A stretch of 49,099 nt of DNA, taken from positions 1 through 49,099 of the forward strand of contig JAISEL010000043.1 in assembly GCA_031264185.1 (NCBI GenBank), given 5' to 3'. This DNA comes from Deltaproteobacteria bacterium. GTDB lineage: Bacteria; Desulfobacterota; Desulfarculia; Adiutricales; Adiutricaceae. The position numbers and the translations under genes were made by a program. Below are positions 17,443 to 26,915 of the stretch, in pieces. The stretch's first letter is position 1; each line of letters opens with the position of its first letter. Under the pieces are notes generated by a model. The model saw only the letters and a program-made list of their open reading frames with translations. It searched no databases and had not been told where the DNA came from.

Positions 17443-18366
17443 TTGAACTTTAGAGGCTGGAAGCCAAAAACAAATTATTGGGAGAAAACGATTGCCCAGC
17501 CGGACAGCCACCAGGTAATCCGATTCTTCGGCGGCCTTATGGTCGCAGCTTCGGTTCAACCCAGAACCGGGCCTGTTATCTTAAGAGTTCCGGGCTTCGG
17601 AGTTGATCTGTCGGTCAATTATTACCGGGGCGGCAATTTGGCAGCGGGCCAGGGCGGAGGAATACTGCCGCCCTGTTCCAATACGGCCGGCAGGCGACTG
17701 TCTTAGGGGAGCCGAAAAAATGTCCTGGGAAAGAGTAACAGCTCTGGGTGGCATGGACGTGGACCTGTTTGTGGTCACCCCTGCCTGCCTGCCCGGTATT
17801 AAAGGCCCGATGTTCATCTGGTTTTAGCCGGCTACCGGCCGGTATATGTTGTTTATCAAAGCAGGGGGATAGTGACAGCCAGTTAGGCTAAGTCCGGTAA
17901 AGGAAGGCTGGTTTTAGCGGTACGGCCCCCACTTTTACGGAAAACCGGAAAACAGTCAATTTACCGGCCCGGGCTGCGTTCCTTTTTACCGGGGGATTAG
18001 GCAGAAAAAAGGCGGCTTGAACAATTGGATCTGGAAGTGACTATATTCTTTGTCCGGTCAGGATCGTCGAAAGGAAATCCGGCTGGTCAGGGAGCGCCTA
18101 AAGCAAAATCTTTAAACCATCAAGGATAACTTCTGGCCGTTCTGGACCTTGAATGGACGGTCACCCCGCTGCCCCTAAGGGTCAAAGAGACAGACGAATT
18201 TTAAAAACCGCCGGACTCCTTTCAGACATTCCCCAGTTTAAAGTCCTGGCTGTAATTTAAAAAAGATTTGGACATTAATTACGCCTATTTAGACCTTCAG
18301 GCTGTTTTCTGGTCCGAGGCTGATTATCAAAATTACGCTGTTTCGGAGATTAATTCCATTTATTAA
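17443..18366 (+). pseudogene. Eroded nitrogenase-component-1-like (NifD/E-type) partner
   Basis: Recognisable pieces occur in order but in several frames with stops. WKPKTNYWEKTIAQPD and FFGGLMVAASV read in the first open frame (17443-17706), leading to VNYYRG. QATVLGEPKK follows in a second frame. DLFVVTPACLPGIKG is in a third, near 17760-17810, and matches the cofactor/cluster-ligand region of component 1. RRLEQLDLEVTIFF and TPLPLRVKETDEF follow near 18020-18200. A last block (INYAYLDLQAVFW) ends at a TAA at 18364-18366. Multiple frameshifts and stops show it cannot make a full protein. It begins 8 bases after the Fe-protein stop, so the pair was once an operon. Whether one or two component genes decayed here is unclear. 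Confidence 0.6.
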
Positions 18367-18766
18367 GCCCGGCCGGTTACTTCATTTTCAGATCAGAAAG
18401 CCTCTGACAGAACGTTTTAGCCTAAATAACCGATTTGCTGAGATATTTTTCTATTTCGGGGTTATCAGGGCCCTGAACCATTTCACCTTCTGCCCGTGAT
18501 TTTTAGCCGTCCTGGATTTGCTTTGAACTTAAGCCCAAAAAATACGGTTGCCTTTTCGCTGTAAGTGGTATAAAAAGGATTCTTTCCATTATCAGGTTAA
18601 ATCAGAGACAAAAGGCCAGGGGCCGGAGGTTGCCTCAGGCTCTGTCTGGACCCCCGCAGGCGGACTTAACGGTCAGCTCCTAAACCCGAAGGCCTGAAAG
18701 GTCCTTTTTTGAAATCTCCAAAATAGCGGCCAAAAGGTTTTTTGGCTGCGGCCAAAAGGTATGTTA
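18367..18766. other. Decayed spacer with 13-bp direct repeat
   Basis: No gene is recognised. It is probably more remnant of the nitrogenase-like operon. GCGGCCAAAAGGT occurs twice, at 18726-18738 and 18748-18760, 22 bases apart. The second copy provides the AAAGG ribosome site of the next gene. Confidence 0.5.
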
Positions 18767-19828
18767 GTGAAAAAGTTGATTTTTTTGTTTCAGGTTTTTC
18801 TGGCGGCCTTTTTTGTCATTGGACTGATAAATACTGATGCCGTCGCCGGCCGAGACCACCGGGAAAGCCGCTTTTCCAGACTGGACAGGCCGAGTCTGGA
18901 ACAATCGGCCCAAAAAAATCCGGCTCCCTCGGCCGGAGGAGAGGCGGGCCGGCCGGTGACTGTGGCTGTGGTGCCCTCTTATCACCATATCCGCCACGAC
19001 GACCTGACCACGGTCATGGACGGGACACCTCTAAAAAGCGGCTCCGGCACTTCCCGCTTGGGCAGCATCATCTTAACGGCCGCCAAACCCATAAATGAGA
19101 CCGTAAGTTTAAGCTGGATCTATCAGTACACTTTCGGTCACTACCGGGGCGGTCTTCTGGTCCCCGATCTTCCGGCTTTTGACGGCCGGAGCGATCTGAG
19201 CCTGTCTTCCAGCATGACCGGTGTTATCGCGGACTTTTTTCTGGGCCGGGCCGGACATTTAAACGTTAATTTCCTGGTTGCCTGGGACAGTTTTTCCGGC
19301 CAGGAAACTATGACCACTCCATTCGGCCGGGAAACCAGATCTGTGGGCCGCCGGGACACACGTCTGGGATCGGTTACGGCTTGGTATGAGATACCATTTG
19401 ATTTAGGTCAGGGCCTGACTTTAAGTCCTTATGCGGGCTGGCGGACGATCCGGGCCTGTCTCCGAGGACTGGCGGTTTGGACCGAACCGCCTGGAACCAC
19501 CTCGGCCAGTAATGCCTGGTCCCATATCTACTCCGGCGGTCTGACCTTGAGTTATGACCGGGGGCCTTTAAACTGGAAACTCTGGTCAGGCTGGAACCAA
19601 AGGACTAAAAAAGGCAATATCCCAGGTTTTGCCAGCCGGGCTTACTCGCCTGGAGTGGCCAATCTCGGCTGGATGAACAATTGGGATCAGGGAGTCTGGA
19701 CTTACGGCTTTAGCGTCAGCCGGGCCGTAACAGACGGGGTGGTGCTGGATTTTTCCTACAACGGCCATAAAGGTTCACATACTCTGGCCCAGGCCGGCAA
19801 TCTGGCAGTGGTCTGGATTTTTAAATAG
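18767..19828 (+). CDS. Probable outer-membrane beta-barrel protein
   Basis: The 353-residue product starts with a signal peptide (basic KK, then a hydrophobic LIFLFQVFL... core ending near AVAG). From about residue 65 it consists of alternating polar/hydrophobic strands rich in Gly, Ser, Trp and Tyr, separated by turns, and it ends in a hydrophobic strand closing with WIFK. This is the layout of an autotransporter-like or porin-like barrel of about 12 strands. The GTG at 18767 is preferred over the ATG at 18761 because AAAGG (18755-18759) is seven bases from the GTG but too close to the ATG. The substrate or role is not recognisable. It follows the eroded nitrogenase-like genes and might have belonged to the same function. 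Confidence 0.65.
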   Translation: MKKLIFLFQVFLAAFFVIGLINTDAVAGRDHRESRFSRLDRPSLEQSAQKNPAPSAGGEAGRPVTVAVVPSYHHIRHDDLTTVMDGTPLKSGSGTSRLGSIILTAAKPINETVSLSWIYQYTFGHYRGGLLVPDLPAFDGRSDLSLSSSMTGVIADFFLGRAGHLNVNFLVAWDSFSGQETMTTPFGRETRSVGRRDTRLGSVTAWYEIPFDLGQGLTLSPYAGWRTIRACLRGLAVWTEPPGTTSASNAWSHIYSGGLTLSYDRGPLNWKLWSGWNQRTKKGNIPGFASRAYSPGVANLGWMNNWDQGVWTYGFSVSRAVTDGVVLDFSYNGHKGSHTLAQAGNLAVVWIFK

Positions 19829-20559
19829 TCAGCCGCAGGCCGAATAAAAGAAAAAGCCTCAAGAGGAGAAACAAGTCCAAATCCTGTCTTTATTAATAAG
19901 TAAACAACACCATAAAAAACTACTGACGACAAACCGGAGACATAGGCCAAAAACGAAAAGCCCCTGCTCCGGTTTTTGCAATAAAAAGGTCATAGTAGGT
20001 AAAATGGTCCGCTGCCTTGACCAGACTAAGGCAGGCTCTTATGCGGTTCCGGCCGTGGAAGGTTTCGGCAGATCCGGCCACCGGCCAATTAAAAGCTCTC
20101 GGCTTTTGCCACAAGATGGAAAAATTTGTGACAGCTGAAAATGTTCAGCCTGAACCATGCTAAATGCTTGACTTCAGATAGTTGCAATAAATGAGTTTTA
20201 GGTTCAAAGTTATTTGCGGCTATTCATTATAAGTCGCTTTTAAGACAGCAGTAATTAAGTCAATAATGCAGAAATAAAATTATTGATCACAGTTGTGGTT
20301 ATCCCTGAAATAGCCAGTCATAGCTGGTTTTTCTGAGATTAAAGTGAGTGTTACAGCAATGTGAAGTGGCTCCATTGCTGTTATTAAGAATAACTGCTGT
20401 CTTGAAAGCAATTTAGAATCAGTCGGTGGATCCCTGTGATCCGCTCGAAGGGCCGCCAGCCGCATTTAGTGAGGCCGGACAGCCCAGCTTTTCAGCCATC
20501 TTAACCATACTCGCCGAATGCCCTCTCACCTATGCGGGAAGGATAAGATTAGAAACTCA
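19829..20559. other. Non-coding or decayed stretch
   Basis: No intact gene is seen. A 9-bp inverted repeat (ACAGCAATG at 20353-20361, CATTGCTGT at 20373-20381) is present. The string AAGTGGCTCCAT near 20364 recurs near 20601 inside the IS66 remnant, so part of this stretch may also derive from that element. Confidence 0.35.
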
Positions 20560-21290
20560 AAGGCAGTCCAGTTTGATATGACTGGGATCAAAGGCCCGTT
20601 AAAGTGGCTCCATGCAGCTGCCGCCACTGAAGTGGGCCTGTATACGCCCCGCGATAAATTGGCGCGGAAGCAATGAAAGACATGGGAATTAATAGCCGCC
20701 CTGGATGAAGATTCTGTTGCATGTTATTACCGCTGGAAACCTACTTCACTTTCCCTGACTGCGATCGCAGTCTTTGTAACGCTCACATTCTACGTGAGCT
20801 TCTTCGCGCTGAGGCAAGTGATGATATTAAGTGGCCGTTCACGATGGGGAATTTTCTATTTAAGTTGAACGATTCGGTTGAAGAGGCTGGTGGAGTGTAG
20901 GTGAAGCTGGCCAAAAGAAGGCTCAATTCCGTTATCATCCAATAATCCGATTGGCGGAGAAGGAAAACCCCTAAACGAGTGTCAAACGTGGAGCAAGAGG
21001 TCGGGCAGGAAAAGCACCTGCCAGAAATCTCCTTGAGCGCGTAAGGGATTTCGAGCCGGAAGTTCTGCGGTTCATGACAAGAGAAGATGTTCCGTTCACC
21101 AATAATATGGCGGAGAGAGATCTGAGGATGGTCAAGGTCCGGCTAAAGGTCTCCGGATGTTTCAGGAGCAGGGAAGGTGCAGAAGTTTTCTGTCTGATTC
21201 GAAGCTGTCGCATTATCTGCGATAAAAACAATGTAAATCCTAAGGATGCTTTCCGGTTACTGTTTGATGGCAAATTACCGTCATTTATGG
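20560..21290 (+). pseudogene. IS66-family transposase remnant
   Basis: The + strand holds IS66 transposase text in order but in changing frames. VQFDMTGIKGPLKWLHAAAT lies near 20560-20625, then AMKDMGI, then YFTFPDCDRSLCNAHILREL from 20742. After a degenerate stretch comes ARNLLERVRDFEPEVLRFMT and VPFTNNMAERDLRMVK near 21030-21140, which carries the catalytic glutamate region of the DDE domain. Stops and frameshifts inactivate it. The N-terminal part, the small accessory ORFs and the terminal inverted repeats are not seen. It abuts the tail of a methyltransferase remnant on the other strand at about 21290. Confidence 0.7.
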
Positions 21291-21293
21291 AGC

Positions 21294-22030
21294 CTAAAGA
21301 TGCGGGAGCTTGTTGGCCAGCTCTTCCCGAATTTTCCGCCCGGCCCGCTGATACGTTCCCTGCTGATTTCGCAGGCGCTGGAGCAGCCGGCTTTAAGCGC
21401 TTCGCTCTTTTCACCGAGCATTTCGGGCAGCTGAACCGCGATGAAGCTGCTGCTGCTGCCGTCTCCAGCGCTAAGTTGCATGACGGCGCAGGCCGTGGTT
21501 CCCGAGCCGGAGAAGAAATCGAATATGATGTCACCTCCATCCGGTTGGGCGGCGGTGCTGAATAAATGATTGATGGTCAGGTTCGGCTTGGGTGAACGGC
21601 TTTGTCGGCTCTGGAAGCCCCGTCTCTTTGGAACCGTCTTTGTTCATGCCATGCTTGTCCCGCCATGATGAGGGCCGAGATGATTGGCCGAAAGGCCGGA
21701 AGTCGTCCGGAGCCTCTGGGGTCATTATCCCGGCTGGAATGAATTTTTTAACATGCTCTTCACTCAGTGGGAATCCTAAAGTCTCCTCGTCCAGCTCCAG
21801 CTTTTTACAGGCCGTAATGCAGTCATGTACTTGGGGGATAAAGCCCATACTGCTGCCGTTGGTCTTTATTCTTCCGCAGACTCGTTCCCGCAAAAATCTC
21901 TTCGGCAAAAACCTCACCGTACTGATTCCGAATATTGTGCGCTTCCGCATCGTCGATGGAAATGAAGTCCTCTCCGTCGGCCCGCAGGAGGCCGACGGCC
22001 GGACGCAGGCGGGGGTAAACCGTGTTCAGC
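21294..22030 (-). pseudogene. Broken type III-like (Mod) DNA methyltransferase
   Basis: Reading leftward from about 22030, VYPRLRPAVGLLRADG and DFISIDDAEAHNIRNQYGEV match the catalytic region just after the DPPY motif of Mod/beta-class adenine methyltransferases. EIFAGT follows. After a scrambled middle come GLPEPTKP, then the AdoMet motif DIIFDFFSGSGTTACAVMQL and FIAVQLPEMLGEKSEALKAG. Finally RAGRKIREELANKLPHL ends at a TAG at 21294-21296. At least three frame changes, a missing N-terminus and a shortened target-recognition region make it non-functional. No Res subunit is seen. It once modified DNA as part of a restriction-modification or orphan system. Confidence 0.6.
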
Positions 22031-22033
22031 CGG

Positions 22034-22547
22034 TCAGTACTGCTCATACGCTACACCGCAGGACGCAATAACGCCGCTTACCTCTTTAAGAAAGCCGGCA
22101 TCCTCGATTTTCTTCAAGTTGGGAAACTGCTTCAGTTTCTCTTCAGTAAGACATGATATGCAATATAAATCATCCTAACGGCCAAATCTGACCGTAAATC
22201 TCATTGCCCCCATCAATATACATTTCATCCGCTGCCGACGCGAGCTCTCTGTCAATCCGCAAGTCCTGAAAATACTTTTCGGCCTCGGGGATCGGCTCAT
22301 AGCCGTCTGCCTCAATGTCGATTCCGCGCCGGGCATACTTCCCCGCAAAATCCCATACGTTAAATTTCGGCTTCAGCAGTTCCTTGTCATACATAAGAAC
22401 CTGGACGACGGCTAATTTGAAATTGAAGTCACGGAAAACAAGAGATTCGCCTTCAGTCTTTCGGCGGTTTTCCGGCAGGCGCACATCGCTGCCCGCATCG
22501 GTTTTCGGGCAGTCCTTTCTGCCGAACAGTCTGCCGAATATGCCCAT
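22034..22547 (-). pseudogene. DUF6892-like gene, frameshifted
   Basis: The first open frame (22170-22547, 125 residues) begins MGIFGRLFGRKDCP and contains FRDFNFKLAVVQVLMYDKEL. It ends at YGQIWPLG with a premature TGA. In the next frame the expected continuation is intact: DDLYCISCLTEEKLKQFPNL and then VSGVIASCGVAYEQY to a TGA at 22034-22036. A small deletion with a frameshift near 22172 therefore broke the gene. The layout resembles DUF6892 proteins, small cytosolic proteins of unknown function often found in accessory regions. The name is from memory and is moderately sure; the frameshift is directly visible. Confidence 0.5.
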
Positions 22548-22686
22548 TTCGCTTCCTCCCTTTATTGAAATGCGTTTATATTCTTCAATATTACCTCGTC
22601 TGAAGCGCTTCCGGTCATCTCAGTCCTGTCTTGAAATACCTTAGGGTATGAGGCGTGATTCTTTGGTCCGGGATAAAACCTCCCAA

Positions 22687-25263
22687 CTATTTCAGATACG
22701 GCCTTTCGGTTATGAACAGAAAGCCCTTGGCCCGGGCCCGGCAGTTAATGTCGTCCTGCTCGGTCAGGACCACGGCTAAACAGGCTTCGCCTATGGCTCT
22801 GGCGGGCAGACCGTTCAGAAGGCCGGCTATTTTTTGTGGTTCCTTATTTTTAAGATGCTCTATGACGCCCTGGGCTGCCTTTCTGTCCCTGGCGTTAGCT
22901 AAAATATATTCTTCTATTTTCCGGCTGTCCTGGGCGTTATTTATGGCTAAAGCCAGTTTGGTCCAGGCCGTGTTCCGGGTAAGGCCTGTTTCCGGGGCCT
23001 CGGCCAGATATTCCAGCACTATGTCCGGCTCGGCTCCGTCGGAGGCGGCGGCCAGAGTCAGAATAGTTTCCCTTAACGGGCCCGTGGCGGCGGCCAGAGC
23101 CTCTTCCGTCCTGCCCTGAGCCAAAAGGGAATAAGCTTTTTCCTGGCCTAAATCCCGGTCCGGCCGGCTGGGATAAAAGCCCATTTCCAGAACCAGCGTC
23201 TGTCCCAGCTGGGGTGACCAGGGGTTTATTTCGTCAAAGATTTCAAAATCCTCCGCGCCCAGATAATGTTCCGCCCGGGCCAGATCTTCTAAATCAAAAG
23301 CCATGACTGAAGGCTGATTGGTTAAAACAAGCTTCCACAGACGGCAGGCTTCGACGTAATTGCCGGTGCTGAATTCCTCCCGGCCCAGAGCCTGGATCAG
23401 CCAGTCGTCTCTGGCGGATATTTCCATGGCTTCCTTCAAGTGAGGGATCCGTTCTTCGGCCGGCAGACACCAGGTTATCATGTATTGGTCGCCGATATTT
23501 TCCAGATCCATGGCTAGGCGGGCCATGTTTTCCTGACATAAATCTTCCCTGGTCGGACCGTCGGAAATATCAAATAAAATCTTCCGGCTCCAGCGTTCGT
23601 AAGGATAGAGTGACTGCCGGACGAGCATGACGTCCAAGGCCTCCTCCGGGGCGTATTCGGCTAACCGCTGGCCCCAGAAAGAAGCCCACTGCTCCCAGTT
23701 GGGACTCTGGCGGGCCTGGTTGACCAGCAGGTTTTTGACTTCCGGGTCAAGAGGCTGCCGGGCTATTTGACTGGGTTTTAAGGTCTCCATGACGAGGTCG
23801 GGGTGCAGGCCGACCACCGCTCCGACCGAAAAGAGAGACTCAGCCTGTTGGGCTGGGTTCCACAAAGGGACCGGGTTCTGACCGACATTGAATTTGGGCC
23901 AGAAAACGTGGGCCCGGGTATATAAGAGGCGCGGAGCCCCCAAAGGCAGAAGCCTGGCCGTAGTCTGATTCCGGGTCTCCGGTTCGGTTTTGACCAGTTC
24001 CCCCTGCCATTCCACCAAAGGGGCCGCTCCGCCGATATTGTAGATTAAGGTGGTTTGCACATCGCTCTGGGGGGCCGGCTTTAAAATGATATCCTCAATC
24101 GGCAGACCGTCGGTTAAAGACGTGCGGACCTGAGACGGTTCAAAATTCCGAAACAGGAGAACATCCGACTCGGGAGCCAGGAAGAAGGGCTTTTCGCTGC
24201 CCAGTGATATGGTTACCGAGGCCGAAAGGCCGTTGTATATTAAGATCCGTCCGGGGCGGTTGGGGGGGGCATCGGAAGTAATCCGGCCCCAGAATAAATA
24301 AAGAGCCACAGCCAGCATCAGCAAAACGACCGTGACCGCAGTTACTGTTCTGAGACGCGGGCCTTGTTTTTTGGGCGGCAGAGCCACGTTCGGAGTCAGC
24401 CGGGGCACGGCGACCGGTGCCGGTTCCTCGGCCGGGAGGGAAAAACCGGCGTTTTGGGCGGCCAGAAGGTTTTTTTCAGTGACTAAGATTTGGTCCAGAA
24501 CATTGAGGCGCTCCATTTCCAGGTATTCGATGAATTTCCCGGCCGTCTTTCTCATCTGGGCGGTCTGGTTGCTGCGGGGGATATCCAGTCCGGCAATATC
24601 CTGAATTTCCGGCAGGGCCTCTTGGAGCTCCAGCATGGACTTCATTAGAAGCCAGGTGGTATTCCGGGGGCCGGGCCGGGCCGTCTGTTCGGTCAGGTTC
24701 TTCAGGCTGACCAGGTGACGGGCCAGGAACCGGTGGCGCTGGTTTAAGCTGTTTAAATAGTCGGCCCATCTTTGGCTGAAGGATTTAGCCAGCTTAAAGT
24801 GGTTGTATCTCAGTCTTTCCCAGCGCAGAGACAGCCGCCGGTCAAAGGAAGCCAGGGATTGGAGAAGCGTTTGGATCTCCTGAGCATGATCCGCTTTCTT
24901 CTTGCCGGGGCTTTTCAGGACTTCCAAATGGGCCAGAACAGAGGCCCGTTCGGCAATGGCCTCTTCCAGTTCAGGAGGATAGGGATTATCCAGATCGGTC
25001 AGGGAGAAGGGATCCTGGCCCGGACCTCTGGGTTCGGGCAGAGGCCCCAGAAGATAAAGCCCCCGGTATCTGGGGTTCAGATGCTCCGGGGAATCGGGGG
25101 ATTTCCGGTCAATGGAAGCCGGGCCGGCCGTTTCCGGTTCCGGGCAGTTCCGGGCAGGAGGATCCCCTGGCCTTTCCGGGCCTGAATCATTGTTTTGATC
25201 TTCGGGATCATTTAAAGCCAAAAGATCATTTTCATTTTTTTTATCAAAAGTCTGGTCGGACAT
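22687..25263 (-). CDS. Large single-span membrane protein of unknown function
   Basis: The 858-residue product has four parts. The N-terminus is low-complexity, acidic and proline-rich (1-75). A helical, probably coiled-coil cytoplasmic region follows (about 95-270). One transmembrane helix is at about 308-330 (VVLLMLAVALYLFW). A large outer portion then contains helical repeats that look TPR-like in its last 300 residues (EACRLWKLVL, LAQGRTEEALAAATG, EYILANARDRKAAQ). No catalytic motif is recognised. The start ATG has AAGGA five bases upstream. It begins 27 bases after pepA ends, so the two are probably cotranscribed. A scaffold or envelope-stress role is conceivable but not supported by sequence. 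Confidence 0.75.
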   Translation of the reverse strand: MSDQTFDKKNENDLLALNDPEDQNNDSGPERPGDPPARNCPEPETAGPASIDRKSPDSPEHLNPRYRGLYLLGPLPEPRGPGQDPFSLTDLDNPYPPELEEAIAERASVLAHLEVLKSPGKKKADHAQEIQTLLQSLASFDRRLSLRWERLRYNHFKLAKSFSQRWADYLNSLNQRHRFLARHLVSLKNLTEQTARPGPRNTTWLLMKSMLELQEALPEIQDIAGLDIPRSNQTAQMRKTAGKFIEYLEMERLNVLDQILVTEKNLLAAQNAGFSLPAEEPAPVAVPRLTPNVALPPKKQGPRLRTVTAVTVVLLMLAVALYLFWGRITSDAPPNRPGRILIYNGLSASVTISLGSEKPFFLAPESDVLLFRNFEPSQVRTSLTDGLPIEDIILKPAPQSDVQTTLIYNIGGAAPLVEWQGELVKTEPETRNQTTARLLPLGAPRLLYTRAHVFWPKFNVGQNPVPLWNPAQQAESLFSVGAVVGLHPDLVMETLKPSQIARQPLDPEVKNLLVNQARQSPNWEQWASFWGQRLAEYAPEEALDVMLVRQSLYPYERWSRKILFDISDGPTREDLCQENMARLAMDLENIGDQYMITWCLPAEERIPHLKEAMEISARDDWLIQALGREEFSTGNYVEACRLWKLVLTNQPSVMAFDLEDLARAEHYLGAEDFEIFDEINPWSPQLGQTLVLEMGFYPSRPDRDLGQEKAYSLLAQGRTEEALAAATGPLRETILTLAAASDGAEPDIVLEYLAEAPETGLTRNTAWTKLALAINNAQDSRKIEEYILANARDRKAAQGVIEHLKNKEPQKIAGLLNGLPARAIGEACLAVVLTEQDDINCRARAKGFLFITERPYLK

Positions 25264-25290
25264 GTGGTCCTTGGAAACAGAAAAATCCGG

Positions 25291-26775
25291 TTAAAAGGTG
25301 CAAAGAAACTTCAGCAAAGTCGGCACGCCGAACCCGCTGCCGCCTTCGGCCCCGCTGGGGCTTTTGCGGTTTTTGCGGGCCGTGCCGCAGATGTCCAGAT
25401 GAGCCCAGGCGGTATTGGGCTTAATGAACCGCTTTAAAAACAGAGCCGCTATAACGGCCCCTCCGGACCGGGTGGCGGCTTGCTTAAAATCAGCCAGTTC
25501 GCTTTTCAGCTCTTCTTCGTAGTCGTTCAGCAGAGGCATGGGCCAGAAATTCTCACCCACTATCTGCCCGGCCCGCAAAAGGCCGTTTCTTAAAAATTCG
25601 CTGTCGGAAAACAGGCCCGCGCATTTTTCGCCCAAAGCCACCATGCAGGCTCCGGTCAGGGTGGCGATATCAATGATGAAATCCGGCTGGTAGCGCTGGG
25701 CCAAAGTCAGGGCGTCGGCTAAGATCAGGCGGCCTTCGGCGTCGGTATTGACTATTTCCACAGTCTGCCCGGACAAGGTATTAATGACGTCCCCCGGCCG
25801 GTAGGCCTTGGAGCTGGGCATATTTTCGGCCAGGGGGATCAGGCCGATGACCTTGTGGGGGAGTTTCAGTTCCGGAGCCGCTTCCAGAACCGACATGACC
25901 ACAGCCGCTCCGGACATGTCGGTTTTCATCTGAGCCATGCCGTCGGCCGGCTTCAGGCACAGGCCTCCGCTGTCAAAGGTGATGCCTTTCCCGACTAAGA
26001 CCACGGTTTTGGTGCCGCGGGATGTTCCGGAATACTCCAAAATGACCATTCTGGGCGGCCGGGAGCTGCCCTGGCCGACAGCCACCAGACCGCCGGCTCC
26101 CTCGGCTTCCAGCTGAACTTCATCCCAGACGGTCGCTTTTATTTTATTGCGGCTGGCCATCTGGACCGCTCTTTCGGCCATGGCTTCCGGGTACAGGTAA
26201 TTGGCCGGCAGATCGGCCAGATGGCGGGCCTGGATCTGGGCTTCGGCCGCGATCTGGGCCCGGCTTATGACCACTTTGGGTTTGGCGATGACCGCTATGT
26301 AATCAGCGTTCCAGAACGTCAGAGTCCTTAAGGTGTTAGAGGGCTGATCGGTCAGGGTTTTGTAGTTAAAGCGGGTTTCGGCCCCCAGACGGCAGCCGAA
26401 AACGATGAGTTCCAAAATCTGGGTCTGGGTGAATTTGGGAACGATGGGCACGGCGATTAAAGCTTCCTTTAACGCCAGATCGGTTAAGGTGTGGGTGGCC
26501 GTAGCCGCAGCTTCCAGGAGCCGGGTGGTCGACAGCTTTTCGTACTCGCCCAGACCCACTAAAACCAGCCAGTTTTCATGCTCCGGAAAATATAAAGGCA
26601 GGGTCTCCAAATAATTGCCCTTAAAGGAACCGGCAGCCAGCAAAGGCTGGACGGTCAGACGGAAAGAGGCCAGTTCGGGCCGGTCCTTAAGGCTTTGGGG
26701 GCCGGAGGCCAGAAAAATAACAGTAGCCGGGCGGATAGGACCGTTAATAATTTCCGAGTCAAATTTGAAGATCAT
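25291..26775 (-). CDS. pepA: Leucyl aminopeptidase (M17)
   Basis: A hexameric, two-metal cytosolic exopeptidase that removes N-terminal residues from peptides. The product shows the M17 elements: GKGITFDSGGLCLKP (metal and catalytic lysine), KTDMSGAAVV, and the signature NTDAEGRLILADAL, with the usual N-terminal macro-like domain. The ATG at 26775 has AGAGG nearby and gives 494 residues. An upstream in-frame ATG at 26814 would add 13 residues. It sits between the PfkB-family kinase and the 858-residue membrane protein, all on the same strand. Confidence 0.93.
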   Translation of the reverse strand: MIFKFDSEIINGPIRPATVIFLASGPQSLKDRPELASFRLTVQPLLAAGSFKGNYLETLPLYFPEHENWLVLVGLGEYEKLSTTRLLEAAATATHTLTDLALKEALIAVPIVPKFTQTQILELIVFGCRLGAETRFNYKTLTDQPSNTLRTLTFWNADYIAVIAKPKVVISRAQIAAEAQIQARHLADLPANYLYPEAMAERAVQMASRNKIKATVWDEVQLEAEGAGGLVAVGQGSSRPPRMVILEYSGTSRGTKTVVLVGKGITFDSGGLCLKPADGMAQMKTDMSGAAVVMSVLEAAPELKLPHKVIGLIPLAENMPSSKAYRPGDVINTLSGQTVEIVNTDAEGRLILADALTLAQRYQPDFIIDIATLTGACMVALGEKCAGLFSDSEFLRNGLLRAGQIVGENFWPMPLLNDYEEELKSELADFKQAATRSGGAVIAALFLKRFIKPNTAWAHLDICGTARKNRKSPSGAEGGSGFGVPTLLKFLCTF

Positions 26776-26915
26776 GTCGGCCTCTGGGTTCTGAAATAAG
26801 TTGGACTGAAACATAATTTCAGGCTAAGGCTGTTGAACCGGGGTAGATTTAAGGCTGACTCCGGGTCATTTTAAGCCAGCAGGTAAAAATGTTCGTACGT
26901 TTTAGGGCCCGATAA

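Noticed and set aside
20971-21540. 189-codon - strand open frame
   Set aside because: It is antisense to the IS66 remnant and out of frame with the methyltransferase text; its Ala/Ser/Arg-rich composition is typical of a shadow frame.
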